Below are positions 1-13,659 of a DNA stretch of 64,000 bases, in pieces; the stretch's first letter is position 1; each line of letters begins with the position of its first letter. A model generated the notes under the pieces. It saw only the letters and a program-made list of their open reading frames with translations, was not told the origin of the DNA and did no database searches. The position numbers and the translations under genes are program-made. The DNA is from Doris montereyensis (lineage: Eukaryota; Mollusca; Gastropoda; Nudibranchia; Dorididae): assembly GCA_037039925.1 (NCBI GenBank), contig JAXRKP010000284.1, forward strand, positions 147,501-211,500, read 5' to 3'.

Positions 1-3000
1 AACAAATAGCATGCCGACGATACGGATAGTGAGAAAGTTATGTCAGGTCTGTTTCCCAAAAGTGGGATGTTAGCCAGACCAGGTGAGGCGTTAGGGGCCA
101 ATTGGTATAGAAACAAGTTCTGTTTTTGAGAGAAGTGGGATCTTTGACGGCGGGATGTTAGGCGGCTACTACAGTACATGTACATTGTTTTTGTATTTTA
201 TTATTTTGTTAGGACATTGTATAGAGGGTGCCTCAAAACAAAACAGATAGCTGTTATAAATGATGTGAATTATTCTTCAACCCTGAACTCAATTATGATG
301 ATGTATTTATCATATCTATAGAACATTCAAAGGCATACAAACCAATGTTTGAAAATGCAAAAATGACCAGAAACAGAAATAAAACATCTTTTGTAAGATA
401 ATCCATGTTAATACATAGAGTCTATTGTTAGAATCAATGTGACTCAAAACAAACAACAAATCTCCTCAAATTTATAGAAAATAAGCGAAGATGTATGCAA
501 TCTTCAGATAGACTGTCTCAAATTCAAATTTGAGCAATGGGGTAGGCAAAACTATTTTCAAGTTACTAATATTTCACTCGAGAAAAGAGAGAGATGATCC
601 ATGCATCTTCGATTGGCCACAATGACATTTCACAACCTGATCTAATAGTAAAATCTAGCAACACTCTTGCAATCAGGTTTCTCTTCATTTCCTCATACTT
701 CTCAGCTCTTTGAGTGGTACAGGGTTATGAAAGACTTAAGCTTCAGATATCCCAACGGAAAGGAGTCGCAGGGGTACAGATCGGGACTTTTGGAAGGCCA
801 TCCACTTGGTACTTTTCAAGAGATTAATTCAGTGAGGTAGTCTATCACACGTATAGACTTAGTAGCATAACCTCATGACCACTTGTAACTAATGAGTGAC
901 AAAGGTTTTACCCCTCCGTTCATTTGGTCGTCTCCACTCCATATTGTGGTGTGCACAAAAATACATTTAGACCAGAAACGCTCATAATCTTAAAACGAAT
1001 GGTGTACGCTCAATATTAAATTTAGGCCCATGATCTTTGGACACACAAAAGGCTTTCCATTGAACTAAAGTTTCATGTCAATAGTGGCACAGATAAATGG
1101 GTATTGTACCTTGAAACAGATACCTTTTTTAGGACACCCTGTTTTGTATATTGCTGTTTAGGTATCTTAATCTATGCTTACATGTATGTATGTTTATAGG
1201 CGTAGGTATATAGACATATATGTATGTAGGTGTACATTTAATGTATAATGAATTACGTATGCTTATAGATGTTTATATATGTGTATATTATTATGGGTGT
1301 GTGTATAATATTATGTCCATATTGGTACATGAATTTTGATGTATGATATTATTTATGCATAATATAACATATATTAGATATTATTGATGTGTATAAATGT
1401 GCGAGTGTGTGTGTTAAATGTGTCCAGATGTCATATTATATATTACAAACTGAAGAATCTTGTAGGGTTGACTTGAGTTGCTATTTATAATCATGGATTG
1501 TTTATAAAAACGTTATAGAATTTACTAAACAAATCGAAAGTTAGGCCTCTGTCTACGGACGTAGTTTCCAAAGAAAGATCCAGTTTGTCAGTAATGTCAG
1601 ATGGAAATTCAATTTACGACAAAGACATATAGGAAAGAGCCAGAAAAAGCCATTTTTTAAATATTTTCTCTTCTCCTAATCACACTGTAATTGTGGAAAG
1701 CTCGAAATCCATAATAAGTACTGTTTTCTTTGCTCAAGTAACCAGGTATAGTGACATGGAGCACGAAAGGCGTTTGTTGGGTTGCTGTGAAGATTTGGCT
1801 ACATGTTCCTGATAGCAATTTGTGTACACTAAACTTATCTTAATAACGGCATCTAGAAGATACCGTCCAGCTGCATTCCATTTCATACTTTTGTTGTGAC
1901 TGAATACATCAGTATGGTGCTGTAAATAAAATCCCGAAATCAATGACAAAAATATTATAGCCTTGTTGTAAGAGCAGACACATTGGGGAGGGGGGGGCAA
2001 AATCCTGGACTGAATGACGAGTTGATTGGTGAGCCCTAGAACTTAAATTTCACTTAACAGGCATATTATTGTTATACCTCAGGTGGTGTGAAGTGCGAAT
2101 CTCATAAAAAAACCCATTGAGTCAGTATTCGATACTGAGGGCATGCGAGTAGGCGTGAACGGCCCTATTGCAACTTTTAAAATATAAAACCTGTTTTAAG
2201 TGGCCGCTTTGGGAATAAAAATGACGATGTATTGATAGAAGTAGAAGGGGAGAGAATGAAAATTTTCTTATTTAAACGTTACTTCTGGTAGAACAATTTC
2301 AATTTCAGTAATGGAAAAGATTTTGAAATCGTTTAGAAGAGAACCTACATGTAAAATATGATTACGTTTAGTTTAGGGGCCTGACAACAGAACCTTTGAT
2401 GCGCAAAGAGCAACCAGCTGAGAATTATAAACATGTACAGTATAGATTTAAACCTTGTATGTAGTTGAAACATTTCAATGTAATTGGAACAGCAGCTGCC
2501 TAGAAGTATTTTTGACGTTGTTGAACGATAATCTTCGAGAACAATGGCTACGAAGGAAGGGCTTATACATTTCTATTTCTAGATAAAACAAAGATGTAGG
2601 TAAATATAAAGATTTAGTTTGTATTTTGCATGTAAATTTATGCGTTGGTACTGTAACTGTAAACAACTTATGAAAACAATTTATCTATTATATTATGTAT
2701 ATTGGGTGAGGGAACAAAGAAAGTTTCTAAATTTGGTCGTTTATATCTTGTTGTTTAATTTCACAGTTTATTACTAAAGACGAATAGCCACTAATGAGTC
2801 CTGACTTTAATTCTTAAATCCTGTTGATTACACCTTACTGGAATCGTTACTCGAAAACGTTTACAATGGTCGTTTGCACGTTTTCACATAACCAGAATTA
2901 AAGGATGCTATAAAAGAAGCTTGGGAAAAGATAACGATTGAAAACAATAGTAAGGCAACTTTTTATGGACTACGCCCGACCTGTGAAAAGATGACTCAAC

Positions 3001-3424
3001 AGATCATTTAATAAATTGATGAGTCAAATGTGTGCATCATGATATTTTAATTTCAATAACGTTTGTACGCTAACCAACCAACCACTTGATTAAATGGAAA
3101 TTTCCTACAATTATGTAACACATGTTGAACTAAATACGGTATGATCTTTAACACCAATTGTGTCTTAATTGTTGAGTTACAAATGTTCAATGGTCGGAAC
3201 ATGTTTTTCTTCCACTCACCCGATGTAGGCTATAAGTAGCACATCCAGTCATCAATCTGTTCCTTTGATTTCATATGTTGTTGAGTATTATATTTCTACA
3301 AAGTGTATGAAACTTTTGAAACTGTTTTGTTCCCTTTTGTACACAATGGGAGGATTTGGGCATAGTATGTAGCATATTATACTATATTATTATATGATAT
3401 AATATAATGCAGGTTTATATTATA

Positions 3425-3425
<1 letters not shown>
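1..3425. other. AT-rich intergenic or intronic DNA, no gene seen
   Basis: Both strands carry frequent stops and only short open frames (below 90 codons) with no recognisable domain. A TATG/GTAT-rich patch lies at about 1,160-1,420. No tRNA, repeat array or splice-framed exon could be supported. Confidence 0.6.

Positions 3426-3457
<32 letters not shown>
3426..3457. repeat. (TG)n microsatellite
   Basis: About 16 TG dinucleotides in a row, preceded by an AT-rich stretch. The short open frames across it come from the repeat and are not genes. Confidence 0.95.
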
Positions 3458-3460
<3 letters not shown>

Positions 3461-4354
3461 CTTTGTGTACAATTTGGTTATATATACCAGTGTGCACAAC
3501 AATGTCATTTCTCTATGGAGATAATAAAGTCATCTTAATCCACATGTCCTGTCTTTCTTTTTATTTTAAAAATTATTGTATTGTATTATCATGTGGTGCT
3601 TGGGCAGCACATGAGGCCGAAGTCTGGTTGCTGGCTTCCTTTCGGCTTTGGCCCTCACCCATCATTGGCACAGTGTTCCGGATCGGCAGTCCAGTCTGGA
3701 TTTGTTGAGCTGTGGATCCAGAACTTTGTGTGTAAGTGTAAGTCTTTCCTTCACCTGTATCCTTATATTTTGATCCATTGTCGGTTTCTGTAATATTTTA
3801 CAGTTATAGTTAACGCAATGCCTAACCCCATCCTGGAGGACCAAGATTTATTTTGGAGCTTCATTCATCATAGACAGGTAGCTTTCCCAAGCTCATGAGC
3901 CCTGTCTGCCCATGATTTGAAATCGAGTATTCCTTCTCCTAGACAAACTCCCTTTTCAGGTTAAAGGTTATAAACATGCCTCAGTTTCGCCTGTTTAGTG
4001 TTAGCCACCTCACAGTCACAGGCCATTTAGACATTTGGAGCATTTTCTAAGGGCCGAGTTCCCACTCTGCAGCCCCACGCTGTCCTCATTAGCTAACGTG
4101 ACTGCTTATTCGGTATTCGCACTCGCAGCTGAACTCTTTATCTAGAGGCTGTTCCCGTATCCGCAACCCAGGGACGCGTCTGGTAGGAGATGGTCGCCCC
4201 TGGCACTTTCACTAATTTTTTCAAGGCCGTTGTGGTCCATGGAGCTGGATCTTATCCTGGTATCTGTAGTGTGGAACGGAAGGGGATATGATTCACTGAG
4301 TATGGAAATGAGTGTAGTGTTGTTAGTGTAAAATGTCTTTGTCAAAGAACACAA
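3458..4354. other. Non-coding DNA, possibly old dispersed repeat
   Basis: The sequence is less AT-rich than its neighbours and reads like an old interspersed repeat, but no second copy was found in the window and no coding exon could be supported. Confidence 0.4.
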
Positions 4355-4425
4355 CTTTGGGCCTAGCAGGATTGGATCCTAGGAACACAGTCACAAGTCC
4401 AGCAGCCTAAACATTTCACCATCAA
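4355..4425 (-). repeat. SINE family B head, fragment
   Basis: Read on the minus strand, the segment contains TTAGGCTGCTGGACT followed by GGATCCAATCCTG. This is the same spacing and wording as the tRNA-like head of the family B SINE at 14,058 (TTAGGCTGCCGGATT and GGATCGAATCCTG). The second motif resembles an RNA polymerase III B box. The body of the SINE is not visible here, so this is a head-only remnant. Confidence 0.5.
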
Positions 4426-4574
4426 TATCCATTACTACCCATTTACTACACTGACAACGAACCATTCCTTTAGATTTGTTTGTGCTCTACCTGAATTAAA
4501 GCCACACTTCCTAATATGGCATGTTGGATGTTTGCTATGTCGCCATACTAAGTATGACATGAGGGAACCCTTCA

Positions 4575-5575
4575 GCCGACCGGAGGAGGAGGGGGAGGAG
4601 GAGCAGGAGAAGAAGGGGTCAGTGAAGAAGAAAAAGGAGAGGAAAGATGAGGAGAAGGTGGGAGACTGGGAGAGGATGAGATGAAGAAAAAGGAGAGGAA
4701 AGATGAGGAGAAGGTGGGAGACTGGGAGAGGATGAGAAGAAGAAAAATAAGATACAAATGAAGGAGAGAGGAGAAGAAGAAGAACGAAGAAAAGGGAAGG
4801 AGGCGAAGAGGAGGAATATGAGTATTACAACTGCGAATAAAAATAAAAATTAAAACACTATAGTTTTAGTATAAGATAATGAAGATGAACAAAAACAAGA
4901 AGAAGAAAACAGAGAAGAAGAAGAGAATAACAATAAGAATCAAGAAGACAAAGAGTAAAAGTAAAAAGAAAGAGGGAGACAAAGAAGAAAAGGAAGAAGA
5001 AAAAGACTCAGAAGAAAAAGAGAGAAGGAGAAATAGAAAACGAAGAGATTGAAGGAGAAAAAGAAAAACAAGATGAGGAGGAAAAAGACAGAAAAAACAG
5101 GAGGTGAAACAGGAGGAGAATACGATGATGATGAAGAAGAAGGACAGATAAACAAGTAGCCCAAGGTGATAACGACAAGAAGAAAACGAAGAAGATAAAG
5201 GAGAATGAGAAGTACATGTAGTGAAAGAATGAAAGAAACATTAACAAGACAAAGAATGAGGTTGGCCTGTAGAGGAGAAGAAGAGGAAAACTACGAATGC
5301 GTAGAAGAAGAACAAAAACATAAGAAAGCGAGGGAGAAGGCGCAAAAAGGAGGAGAAGAGGAGAAGAAGAAAGGAGGAGGAAGATGGAGGAGGCGGAGAG
5401 GGAGAAAAAGGAGGAAGACTAAGATTATTTTAAGAAAAATGAAATGAAGAAATTTGAAGAATGTATTGGGGGGGGGGTGGGGAGGACAAGGAGCAGGATT
5501 AAACGATGAAGAAAATGGAGAAGACCATAAAAAGAAATAGAAAACGAAAAAGAAGAAGAATAACAAGAGACAGCG
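4575..5575. repeat. Polypurine (GA-rich) tract, about 1 kb
   Basis: The plus strand is nearly all A and G, in irregular GAG, GAA and AAG runs, with short mixed interruptions at about 4,820-4,880. A nearly exact duplication of some 70 bases (AAGAAAAAGGAGAGG and following) occurs near 4,625-4,740. Open frames on either strand are low-complexity Glu/Lys/Arg or Ser/Phe/Leu peptides and are not credible genes. Such tracts can form triplex DNA; that is inference. Confidence 0.85.
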
Positions 5576-5918
5576 TGTCTGTTAATAAGACTATTACTAT
5601 TATAGTATTAAGACAGACTTCTCATGTGTCTGTCAATAGGACAAGCAGTTGCTTAATCCTTCAACAAAAATATTTCAAAGTTTAGACATGATTCCTTTGG
5701 AGATGAACATGTGACAACCCACTTTGCATATTGTAACGCCCACTTTCTTTTAGGTCTTACTCAAGCGACACAAGAAGCACTTAAGGAGGTGGAGGAGCAG
5801 GTGTGTAAAGATGAAGATTAACCCGATGGACTTGGGAGGGATATGTTGAAATAATGTGCATCATACTCCTACTGTTATCTTTGTTCTCATAGTAAACATC
5901 TGCATTTCTATTGTGTCT

Positions 5919-6400
5919 AGTGTCAATAGAACAAACTGCTGCTAAATCCCATCGCTGTTTGTGTTTAGTAGTAAAGCTTAGTACTTCTAGTGTCAATAGA
6001 ACAAACTGTTGCTGAATCCTATTGCTGTTTGTGTTTAGTAGTAAAGCTTTGTACTTCTAGTGTGACTGTCAATAGAACAAACTGTTGCTGAATCATATCG
6101 CTGTTTGTGTTTAGTAGTAAAGCTTTGTACTTCTATTGTGACTGTCAATAGAACAAACTGTTGCTGAATCCCATCGTGTTTTTACTGTTGCTGAATCCCA
6201 TCGCTGTTTGTGTTTTTAGTCAATAGAACAAACTGTTGCTAAAGCTTTGTACTTTCTATTGTGACTGTCAATAGAACAAACTGTTGCTGAATCCCATCGC
6301 TGTTTGTGTTTAGTAGTAAAGCTTTGTACTTCTATTGTGACTGTCAATAGAACAAACTGTTGCTGAATCCTATCGCTGTTTGTGTTTAGTAAGAGATAGA
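5919..6400. repeat. Minisatellite, unit about 76 bp
   Basis: About six head-to-tail copies of a unit containing GTCAATAGAACAAACTGTTG and, further on, CGCTGTTTGTGTTTAGTAG. Copies differ by point changes, and one near 6,175-6,245 is rearranged. A degenerate outlying copy lies at about 5,620-5,690. Confidence 0.85.
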
Positions 6401-6432
6401 CTGTCAATAGACACTCCCTGCTGTAAAGTTAA

Positions 6433-6720
6433 ACGTTCTGTGCAGTGCGGGAAGTCGGTAATCCAGAAGTAAAATGTCGGCCTCTCAATCAAAAGACAGT
6501 GGGTTCGAGCCCGGCCAACAGTAGAAACATTTTCTCGAGTTTTTTTCAAGCAAAATCTACCCTCCTTCCCCCCCCCTTGCTCCAGGTAGGTGGAGCGACG
6601 ACACCTAGTCCCATCGGAGACGGATGATAAAAAAGGAGGTCCCGTGTGTAGATCACAACGCTCTGTGCCCTTCACAAATTCCTTTGAACTAAAACAAATT
6701 TCCAAAAAAAGAACGACTAA
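6433..6720 (+). repeat. SINE family A, tRNA-derived head
   Basis: The head contains GGGTTCGAGCCCGG, a perfect match to the polymerase III B-box consensus. It is preceded by TCGGCCTCTCAATCAA, which is shared with the other family A copies at 7,370, 10,848 and 13,660. The body contains the shared words CCAGGTAGGTGGA, AGTCCCATCGGAGACGGATG and GGAGGTCCC. No functional tRNA fold can be claimed. A short TTATC repeat follows at about 6,727-6,750. Confidence 0.75.
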
Positions 6721-6901
6721 AGATAATCTTATCTTATCTTATCTTATCCTAAATAAGAAGGGAGCGATGGATCATTGAGACCTTCAATTGGTGGGCCGTA
6801 TTGTCGATTTTCTGTTCGATGCGGTATGTCAGAGGGAGCCACTGGATGGACATAAGACCAGGAGGCACAATTTATGAGTTCTATTTTGACCGCAAAAAAA
6901 C

Positions 6902-7262
6902 GTGCTTCCTTTTGAAACTAGGCATATAAACAGAAGGCATTTGATGAACAAATTTCCACCCAAACGGGCATTTGTTGATCAAATTCGCCAAACACGGGCA
7001 TTTATTGATCAAATTCGCCAAACACGGGCATTTATTGATCAAATTCGCCAAACACGGGCATTTATTGATCAAATTCGCCAAACACGGGCATTTGTTCATC
7101 AAGTATTTGTTCATCAAGTACCCCCCTCCAAAAGGGACATTAGCTCATCACATATCCCTCAATACGGCCATTTTTTGATCAAGTTCCCCAATACGGCCAT
7201 TTGTGGCTCAAGTTTCCCCAATATGGCCATTTGTGGCTCAAGTTCCCCCAATACGGCCATTT
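6902..7262 (+). repeat. 30-bp minisatellite with conserved edge, inverted twin at 11,190
   Basis: A conserved edge (CTTTTGAAACTAGG, then AAACAGAAGGC) leads into about five copies of a 30-bp unit (CGGGCATTTATTGATC plus AAATTCGCCAAACA). About four units of a diverged form (ACGGCCATTTGTGGCTC) follow. The same edge and unit appear inverted at 11,190-11,402. Peptide repeats read from it (about eight to ten residues) are a by-product of the unit length. Confidence 0.85.
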
Positions 7263-7369
7263 GAATAACATGAGTTCATTCCCCTTACTCTAGCTAACTT
7301 TCGATGATGAGGTGTTTACCTTTGACGCAGGCCGCTATGCCTGTGGTTTTTTTAAGCGACTTCGATGCA
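7263..7369 (+). repeat. Dispersed repeat fragment
   Basis: GAATAACATGAGTTCATTCC followed by AGCTAACTTTCGATG recurs with small changes at about 9,342 and in shorter form at 10,463. This marks a small dispersed family in the first 11 kb. Confidence 0.55.
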
Positions 7370-7524
7370 ACACTACTTTAACGACGCGGGGACTCGGCAG
7401 TCAAGAGGGAAGATATCGGCCTCTCAACCCAGAGGTCGTGGGTTCAAGCCCCACTGACAGTTGAAATATTTTCTCTAAGTCTAATGTAAAGACTACCACC
7501 CTGGTCCAGGTAGGAGTAAAAGAC
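7370..7524 (+). repeat. SINE family A head, truncated by LINE sequence
   Basis: The head has ATCGGCCTCTCAACC and a perfect B-box match in GGGTTCAAGCCCC. The body runs to CTGGTCCAGGTAGG and then stops exactly where LINE 3' sequence starts. Other copies continue past this point with TGGAGCGACG-type sequence. Confidence 0.7.
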
Positions 7525-7690
7525 CAAAAGGCAGACCTCGGAAAAAGTGGGAATAAGATATAAAAGAGACATTGAAGCATATAAATTTAACGTTTTTGGA
7601 AGGAAACAGAAAATAGCAGGACAGGGCATCCTGGAGAAAGATCAACTCAGGCATTGAACGTATAGACCGAAAGTTAGAATGGGAACTGAC
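7525..7690 (+). mobile_element. Non-LTR retrotransposon 3' end, 5'-truncated copy
   Basis: These about 165 bases match, with scattered changes, the 3' end of the minus-strand element at 60,185-62,950. Shared words include GGCAGACCTCGG, TTTTTGGAAGGAAACAG, CATCCTGGAGAAAGATCA and GAATGGGAACTGA. Codons for the C-terminal GRPRKKW-type motif are visible, interrupted by stops, so the copy is dead. It ends in AAATAAATAAATTAA and runs straight into the (TAA)n tract. Either a 5'-truncated LINE inserted into a SINE, or the SINE carries a LINE-derived tail. Confidence 0.8.
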
Positions 7691-9003
<1,313 letters not shown>

Positions 9004-9684
9004 GTTCTTGTATAGTGCGCCACCCCGATATAAAACAGAGCGCTCAAACATAGACAAACATTATAAATCAAGACATATGCATATATAATTTACACAAACC
9101 AACGCGAAATTCACGTTACGCATAGCAAACATAACATATTTCAAAGCATAGGATATCCAGCATGCAGTCGGCAAGAATCTTACGTTGATTTTGAGTCTAT
9201 ACTTGAAACTGATGCTAAGTTATCAGTACGAAAGCAATGAGTAGCCTACTTACTATGTTCAATTATTTTCACAATCACACCAAGCCACTTCTCGATTCTC
9301 ATAACTAAGAGTAACAACCTAGGGGATTTTTAACTTCATTTGAATAACATGAGTTCTTCCCCTTACCCAGCTAACTTTCGATGTTCTACGATAGATAAAT
9401 AATGTATCTAGACTTCTTGTTTCCCTTTGACTGCCATGCTAGACAGCCACGTCTGTGAGTGGTGGCTTGTGCTACATTGCCCTTAACGGCGACACCGACA
9501 GTGATGAATGAGGGGACTCAATATTACTGGAAGCCCCCCCCCTCCTCAGCACTAAAGGCAAGACGATGGATAATAATAATATATAGGATGAGACCAAAAG
9601 AAAGAATTAGTTTAGTACCAACGGTCTTCCAGTGGCTAGATGGACTTGGGATCAAGAGGCACTGGATTTGAGTAGTAGGAAATG
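9004..9684. other. Non-coding DNA with dispersed repeat pieces
   Basis: No gene was supported. About 9,305-9,375 repeats the sequence at 7,263 and 10,420 (TAAGAGTAACAACCTAGGGG, then AATAACATGAGTTC). Confidence 0.5.
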
Positions 9685-9888
9685 CTAGTTCCAGCCTTGT
9701 ATTCCTTTACGTTCAACACTTAATACACTTTCTCCCATTCGACGCAGATGCAAATGGGCAAAAACCGACAGATGGAATAAAAAATCTACGACAGACTAGC
9801 GTCCTGTCCAGGAGTTGATTTTTGTCCCTGGTCCACTTCCCGCTATAGAAGCCGGGATAAGGTCTGTCTCTATTGGCTGTAAGGGTCT
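9685..9888 (+). repeat. SINE family B body, head missing
   Basis: The segment matches the body of the full copy at 14,058-14,345. Shared words include GCAAATGGG, CAGACTAGCGTC (copy: CAGACTAACGTC), CCAGGAG, CGCTATAGA and CCGG.ATAAG. The tRNA-like head is absent, so this is an older or truncated copy. Confidence 0.7.
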
Positions 9889-10245
9889 TAGGAGCTTTAC
9901 AACTTTGCATAGGAACACAAAGGAGTTTTACTACTTTGCATAGGAATAATAATATATAAAGGAATTTACAACTTTGCATAGGAACACAAAGGAAATTTAC
10001 AACTTTGCATAGGGACTCAAAGGAAATTTACTACTTTGCATAGGAACACAAAGGAGTTTTACTACTTTGCATAGGAACACAAAGGAGTTTTACTACTTTG
10101 CATAGGAACACAAAGGAGTTTTACTACTTTGCATAGGAACACAAAGGAATTTACAACTTTGCATAGGAACACAAAAGGAGTTTTACTACTTTGCATAGGA
10201 ACACAAAGGAGTTTACTACTTTGCATAGGGACACAAAGGAGACCA
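9889..10245 (+). repeat. Minisatellite, unit about 31 bp
   Basis: About eleven units built from ACTTTGCATAGGAACAC and AAAGGAGTTTTACT, with length variants (AAATTTACA in place of AGTTTTACT). Confidence 0.9.
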
Positions 10246-10610
10246 ATACAAAAACATAGACCGTTTAAGCCCCAATAGAACCAAACCCATAACCTCCTTT
10301 AGCTTCGTTGGTATTGCTGTAATTTGTTCATGGTAAGGCGATGGTTACCTCGACACTGAGATCTATTTATGGTTCGCTTCTATTGACAATGAGACCTAGT
10401 AGTTTTTTATTTTTATTTTTCAATAATTAAGAGCAACAACCTAAGGGATTTTCTTCATTAGTTGAATAACATGAGTTCATTCCCTTGTCTAGTCATGTTT
10501 CTTATAGGGTTCAATATTTATTTCATGTCATTTGTCATTATTCATCACTTTGACATGCCTTTTGCCTAATTGGTTTTTTTCTGTAAGCTAACTTAACAAC
10601 GACAAAAACG

Positions 10611-10648
<38 letters not shown>

Positions 10649-10847
10649 CTGAATGGTAACACAAATCATGTTGATCTCTCAATGAAAAGGTACTTGTCCA
10701 ACATGTTGAACGGTTTTCCTGAGTTGTTGGGGCTTTTTTTTTTTTAGTAAAAAAAAATCTTACACATAAGCGTCGAGATCACCATAGTTGTGGATATGGG
10801 TAAATCAAATCAAATTTAAAATTAACGATTGTTTCTCCGTTGGTAAC
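10246..10847. other. Non-coding DNA with (TG)n
   Basis: It holds a dispersed repeat piece at about 10,425-10,485 and a (TG)n run at 10,614-10,646. GAGATCACCATAGTTGTGG at about 10,780 recurs as a SINE-A neighbour elsewhere. No gene was seen. Confidence 0.55.
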
Positions 10848-11110
10848 TGGTAGGGGGGGGTGGAGTTAAGTTGTCGACCTCTCGACCCCAAGGTCGCGAA
10901 TTCAAACCCAGGCAGGTTGAAAAATCTTCTTGAGTTACTTTGAGTAAAACCTACTCCACCCCTTCCCCCGCCCTGGTCCTATGGGAGATGGACGATGAAA
11001 AGGGCCCTTCTACTGTACTGATCACAACCCTCTGTTTACAAGACAGTGCGGGCAAAATTTAAAATCCTACCAACACCGACAAGATCACATTAGCGGGGGA
11101 TGTGGGTAAA
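10848..11110 (+). repeat. SINE family A copy
   Basis: GTCGACCTCTCGACCCC and a diverged B box (GAATTCAAACCC) are followed by the family body (GCCCTGGTCC, ATGGGAGATGGACGATGA, GATCACAACCCTCTG). The 3' side carries AAGATCACATTAG and GGATGTGGGTAAA, a tail also seen at 10,780 and 13,970. Confidence 0.7.
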
Positions 11111-11184
11111 ATCAATTAAAAAGTAGATAACTGGTTATTGCTTTGATTTACTCACATCCACAATTAAGGTGATCTCGAGGTTTT

Positions 11185-11402
11185 TGGGTTTGATTTTCGG
11201 CAACAATTGCCCATTTTGGGAGAAATTTGATCAACAAATGCCCGTTTTAGGGAAATTTGATCAACAAATGCCCATTTTGGGAGAAATTTGATCAACAATT
11301 GCCCATTTTGGGAGAAATTTGATCAATAAATGCCCGTTTTACGGGAAATTTGATCATCAAAGGCCTTCTGTTTATGTTCCTAGTTTCAAAAGGATGCAAG
11401 TT
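11185..11402 (-). repeat. Inverted copy of the 6,902 minisatellite
   Basis: Units of AAATTTGATCAACAAATG plus CCCATTTTGGGAG end in CAAAGGCCTTCTGTTTATG and CCTAGTTTCAAAAGGATG. Reverse-complemented, this gives the same edge and unit as 6,902-7,120. It has five to six units. Confidence 0.85.
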
Positions 11403-11403
11403 T

Positions 11404-11640
11404 TGTTGTTGTTGTAAACAGTCAACGTGCACAGAGTGATATGGTCTGCACACGGAACCTCCTTGTTATCGTCGATGGGATTAGGTTTCGATTCATCTAC
11501 CTGGACCAGAGAGGGTAGATGTTTACTCGAAAAAGACTCGATAATTTTCTTCAACCTTCAGCGGGGCTTGAACCCAAGACCTTTGGGTTGAGGAGCCTTG
11601 CCTCTGAACTACTGAGTCCCCGGATAACTTGTAAACCAAA
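11404..11640 (-). repeat. SINE family A copy, minus orientation
   Basis: On the minus strand the order is an unequal head, then AAGGCTCCTCAACCCAAAGG, a B-box-like GGGTTCAAGCCCC, a linker, CTCTGGTCCAGGTAGATG and GGAGGTTCCG. This agrees with family A. Together with the neighbouring minisatellite it mirrors the SINE-plus-minisatellite order at 6,433-7,262. Confidence 0.7.
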
Positions 11641-11999
11641 GCGGTCCTACGGACCGAAACTTTTCCCATCCTGTGACTCCATTGTTTAAGGTATCATGGC
11701 TCTGAACGTTGACCCATTCAAAATGGCATCTAGTGACGTCATCAACGGCATCTGCACTATTGACCAATGAAAAATAAGAAACCCAACCTATCTGCTTAAA
11801 GTTTCTCTTTGATCTGGGTTCAGCTCCCTTTGGCGTCTCACTGTTGAGTTAAAGGATTGGTTCAGTCAACAAAGAGCTAAGACAGGGGATTGGACGGATT
11901 CAGCTCCATCACAGCAGAGCTTTGACAACAACAACAAACAACAAACAATGAGATGTTGTTTTTCGTAAAGCTGTAATGAAATTTTAGCCAAACCTTTGA
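11641..11999. other. Non-coding DNA, nothing recognised
   Basis: There is no open frame of note and no clear repeat apart from a short CAACAACAACAAACAAC run near 11,926-11,947. Confidence 0.5.
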
Positions 12000-13290
12000 C
12001 ACCACAAGCAACTGTGAAAGGTTAGGTTGGTGTAAAGGTAGTTGAAAGGAGCAAATGTTAAGGTGGTGTAAGTTTAGGTAATGTCAAGTTAGTGTAAAGG
12101 GTGTGAAAGGAATAAATGTAAATTTCAGTGTAAAGGGAGGAAAGGAGTAATTTTAAGTTTGTATAAAGTGGTGAAAGAGGCAATGTTCAATTGGTATAAC
12201 GGTAAGGAAATGAGTCATGCTAAGTTGGTATAAACGTGAGGAAATGATTCATGCTAAGTTGGTATAAAGGGGAGGAAATGAGTCATGCTAAGTTGGTATA
12301 AAGGTAAGGAAATGAATTATGCTAAGTATTGGAAATGAATCATGCTAAGTTGGTATAAAGGTAAGGAAATGAATCATGCTAAGTTGGTATAAAGGTAAGG
12401 AAATGGGTCATGCTAAGTTGGTATAAAGGTAAGGAAATGGGTCATGCTAAGTTGGTATAAAGGTAAGGAAATGAATCATGCTAAGTTGGTATAAAGGTAA
12501 GGAAATGAATCATGCTAAGTTGGTATGAAGGTGAGGAAATGAATCATGCTAAGTTGGTATAAAGGTAAGGAAATGAGTCATGCTAAGTTGGTATGAAGTT
12601 GAGGAAATGAATTATGCTAAGTTGGTATAAAGGTAAGGAAATGAATTATGCTAAGTTGGTATAAAGGTGATGAAATGAGTCATGCTAAGTTGGTATAAAG
12701 GTAAGGAAATGAATCATGCTAAGTTGGTATAAAGGTTGAAATGAGTCATGCTAAGTTGGTATAAAGGTAAGGAAATGAGTCATGCTAAGTTGGTATGAAG
12801 GTGAGGAAATGAATTATGCTAAGTTGGTATAAAGGTAAGGAAATGAATTATGCTAAGTTGGTATACAGGTGAGGAAATGAGTCATGCTAAGTTGGTATGA
12901 AGGTGGTATAAGGGTTTGTGCTAATTTATGGTAAAGTTGGTATCAGGGGTAATGTTAAATTGATGTAAAGTTGGTGAAAGGAGTAATGTTTATTTAGTGT
13001 AAAGTTGGTATCAGGGGTAACGTTAAATTGAAGTGAAGTTGGTGAAAGGAGTAATTTTGTATTAAACATAAAGGGGTTGAAAGATATAATACTAAGCTAG
13101 TGTAAATGGGATATAAGGGGGGGGGGGGGCAATGTTTCAGTAAGTGTAAAGTTGTTATAAGTGTAACGTTAAGTTGATGTAAAGTTAGTGTAGATGAGAT
13201 ATAATAGGGGGGGCTGGGCAATGTTCAGTAAGTGTAAATTTGTTCTAAGGGTAACGTTAAGTTGATGTAAAGTTAGTGTAAACGTCAATG
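12000..13290 (+). repeat. Minisatellite, unit about 34 bp, degenerate edges
   Basis: The central part (about 12,190-12,905) holds some 20 units of ATGCTAAGTTGGTATAAAGG plus TAAGGAAATGAATC. Units alternate between ATGAATC, ATGAGTC and ATGGGTC forms. Both edges (12,000-12,190 and 12,905-13,290) carry decayed or longer relatives built from GTTGGTGTAAAG, AAGTTGATGTAAAG and similar words. G-runs interrupt near 13,115 and 13,207. Confidence 0.9.
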
Positions 13291-13659
13291 ATTGAGGTGG
13301 TGATGTGGGCATATTTTTGTAGACTCTCCAACAGGGATATGTAAGCATAATATGGAGGCGTTATTAGTGTTGTATTTGGGATAAGTTTGGGTTTAGTTTA
13401 TTTCGTGGTCGTTGTATTTAAGCTAGGACAAGGATTTTATTAATAAAGAGAAATAACATTTTCTTACTAAAGAAGAAAACAAGGGAAAACAAACAAAAAA
13501 AAAAAATTCAACACAGGTCAAAAAAAAATTCAACACAGGTCAAAAATATATATATATATATATGTATATACTTATATAGATAACATCACACCCACCCCCC
13601 CCCACCCCGAATTTATTTACAATGGAGGGCAGTACTATGCTCTTTTTTCTTTGTTCTTT
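13291..13659. other. Non-coding DNA, low complexity
   Basis: It contains a duplicated AAAAAAATTCAACACAGG at about 13,500-13,540, a short (AT)n at about 13,548-13,564 and a C-run at about 13,586-13,607. No gene was seen. Confidence 0.6.

Noticed and set aside
4572..5566. Glu/Lys-rich proteins in the polypurine tract
   Set aside because: They are low-complexity translation of GA-rich DNA in several overlapping frames, with no start or domain support.
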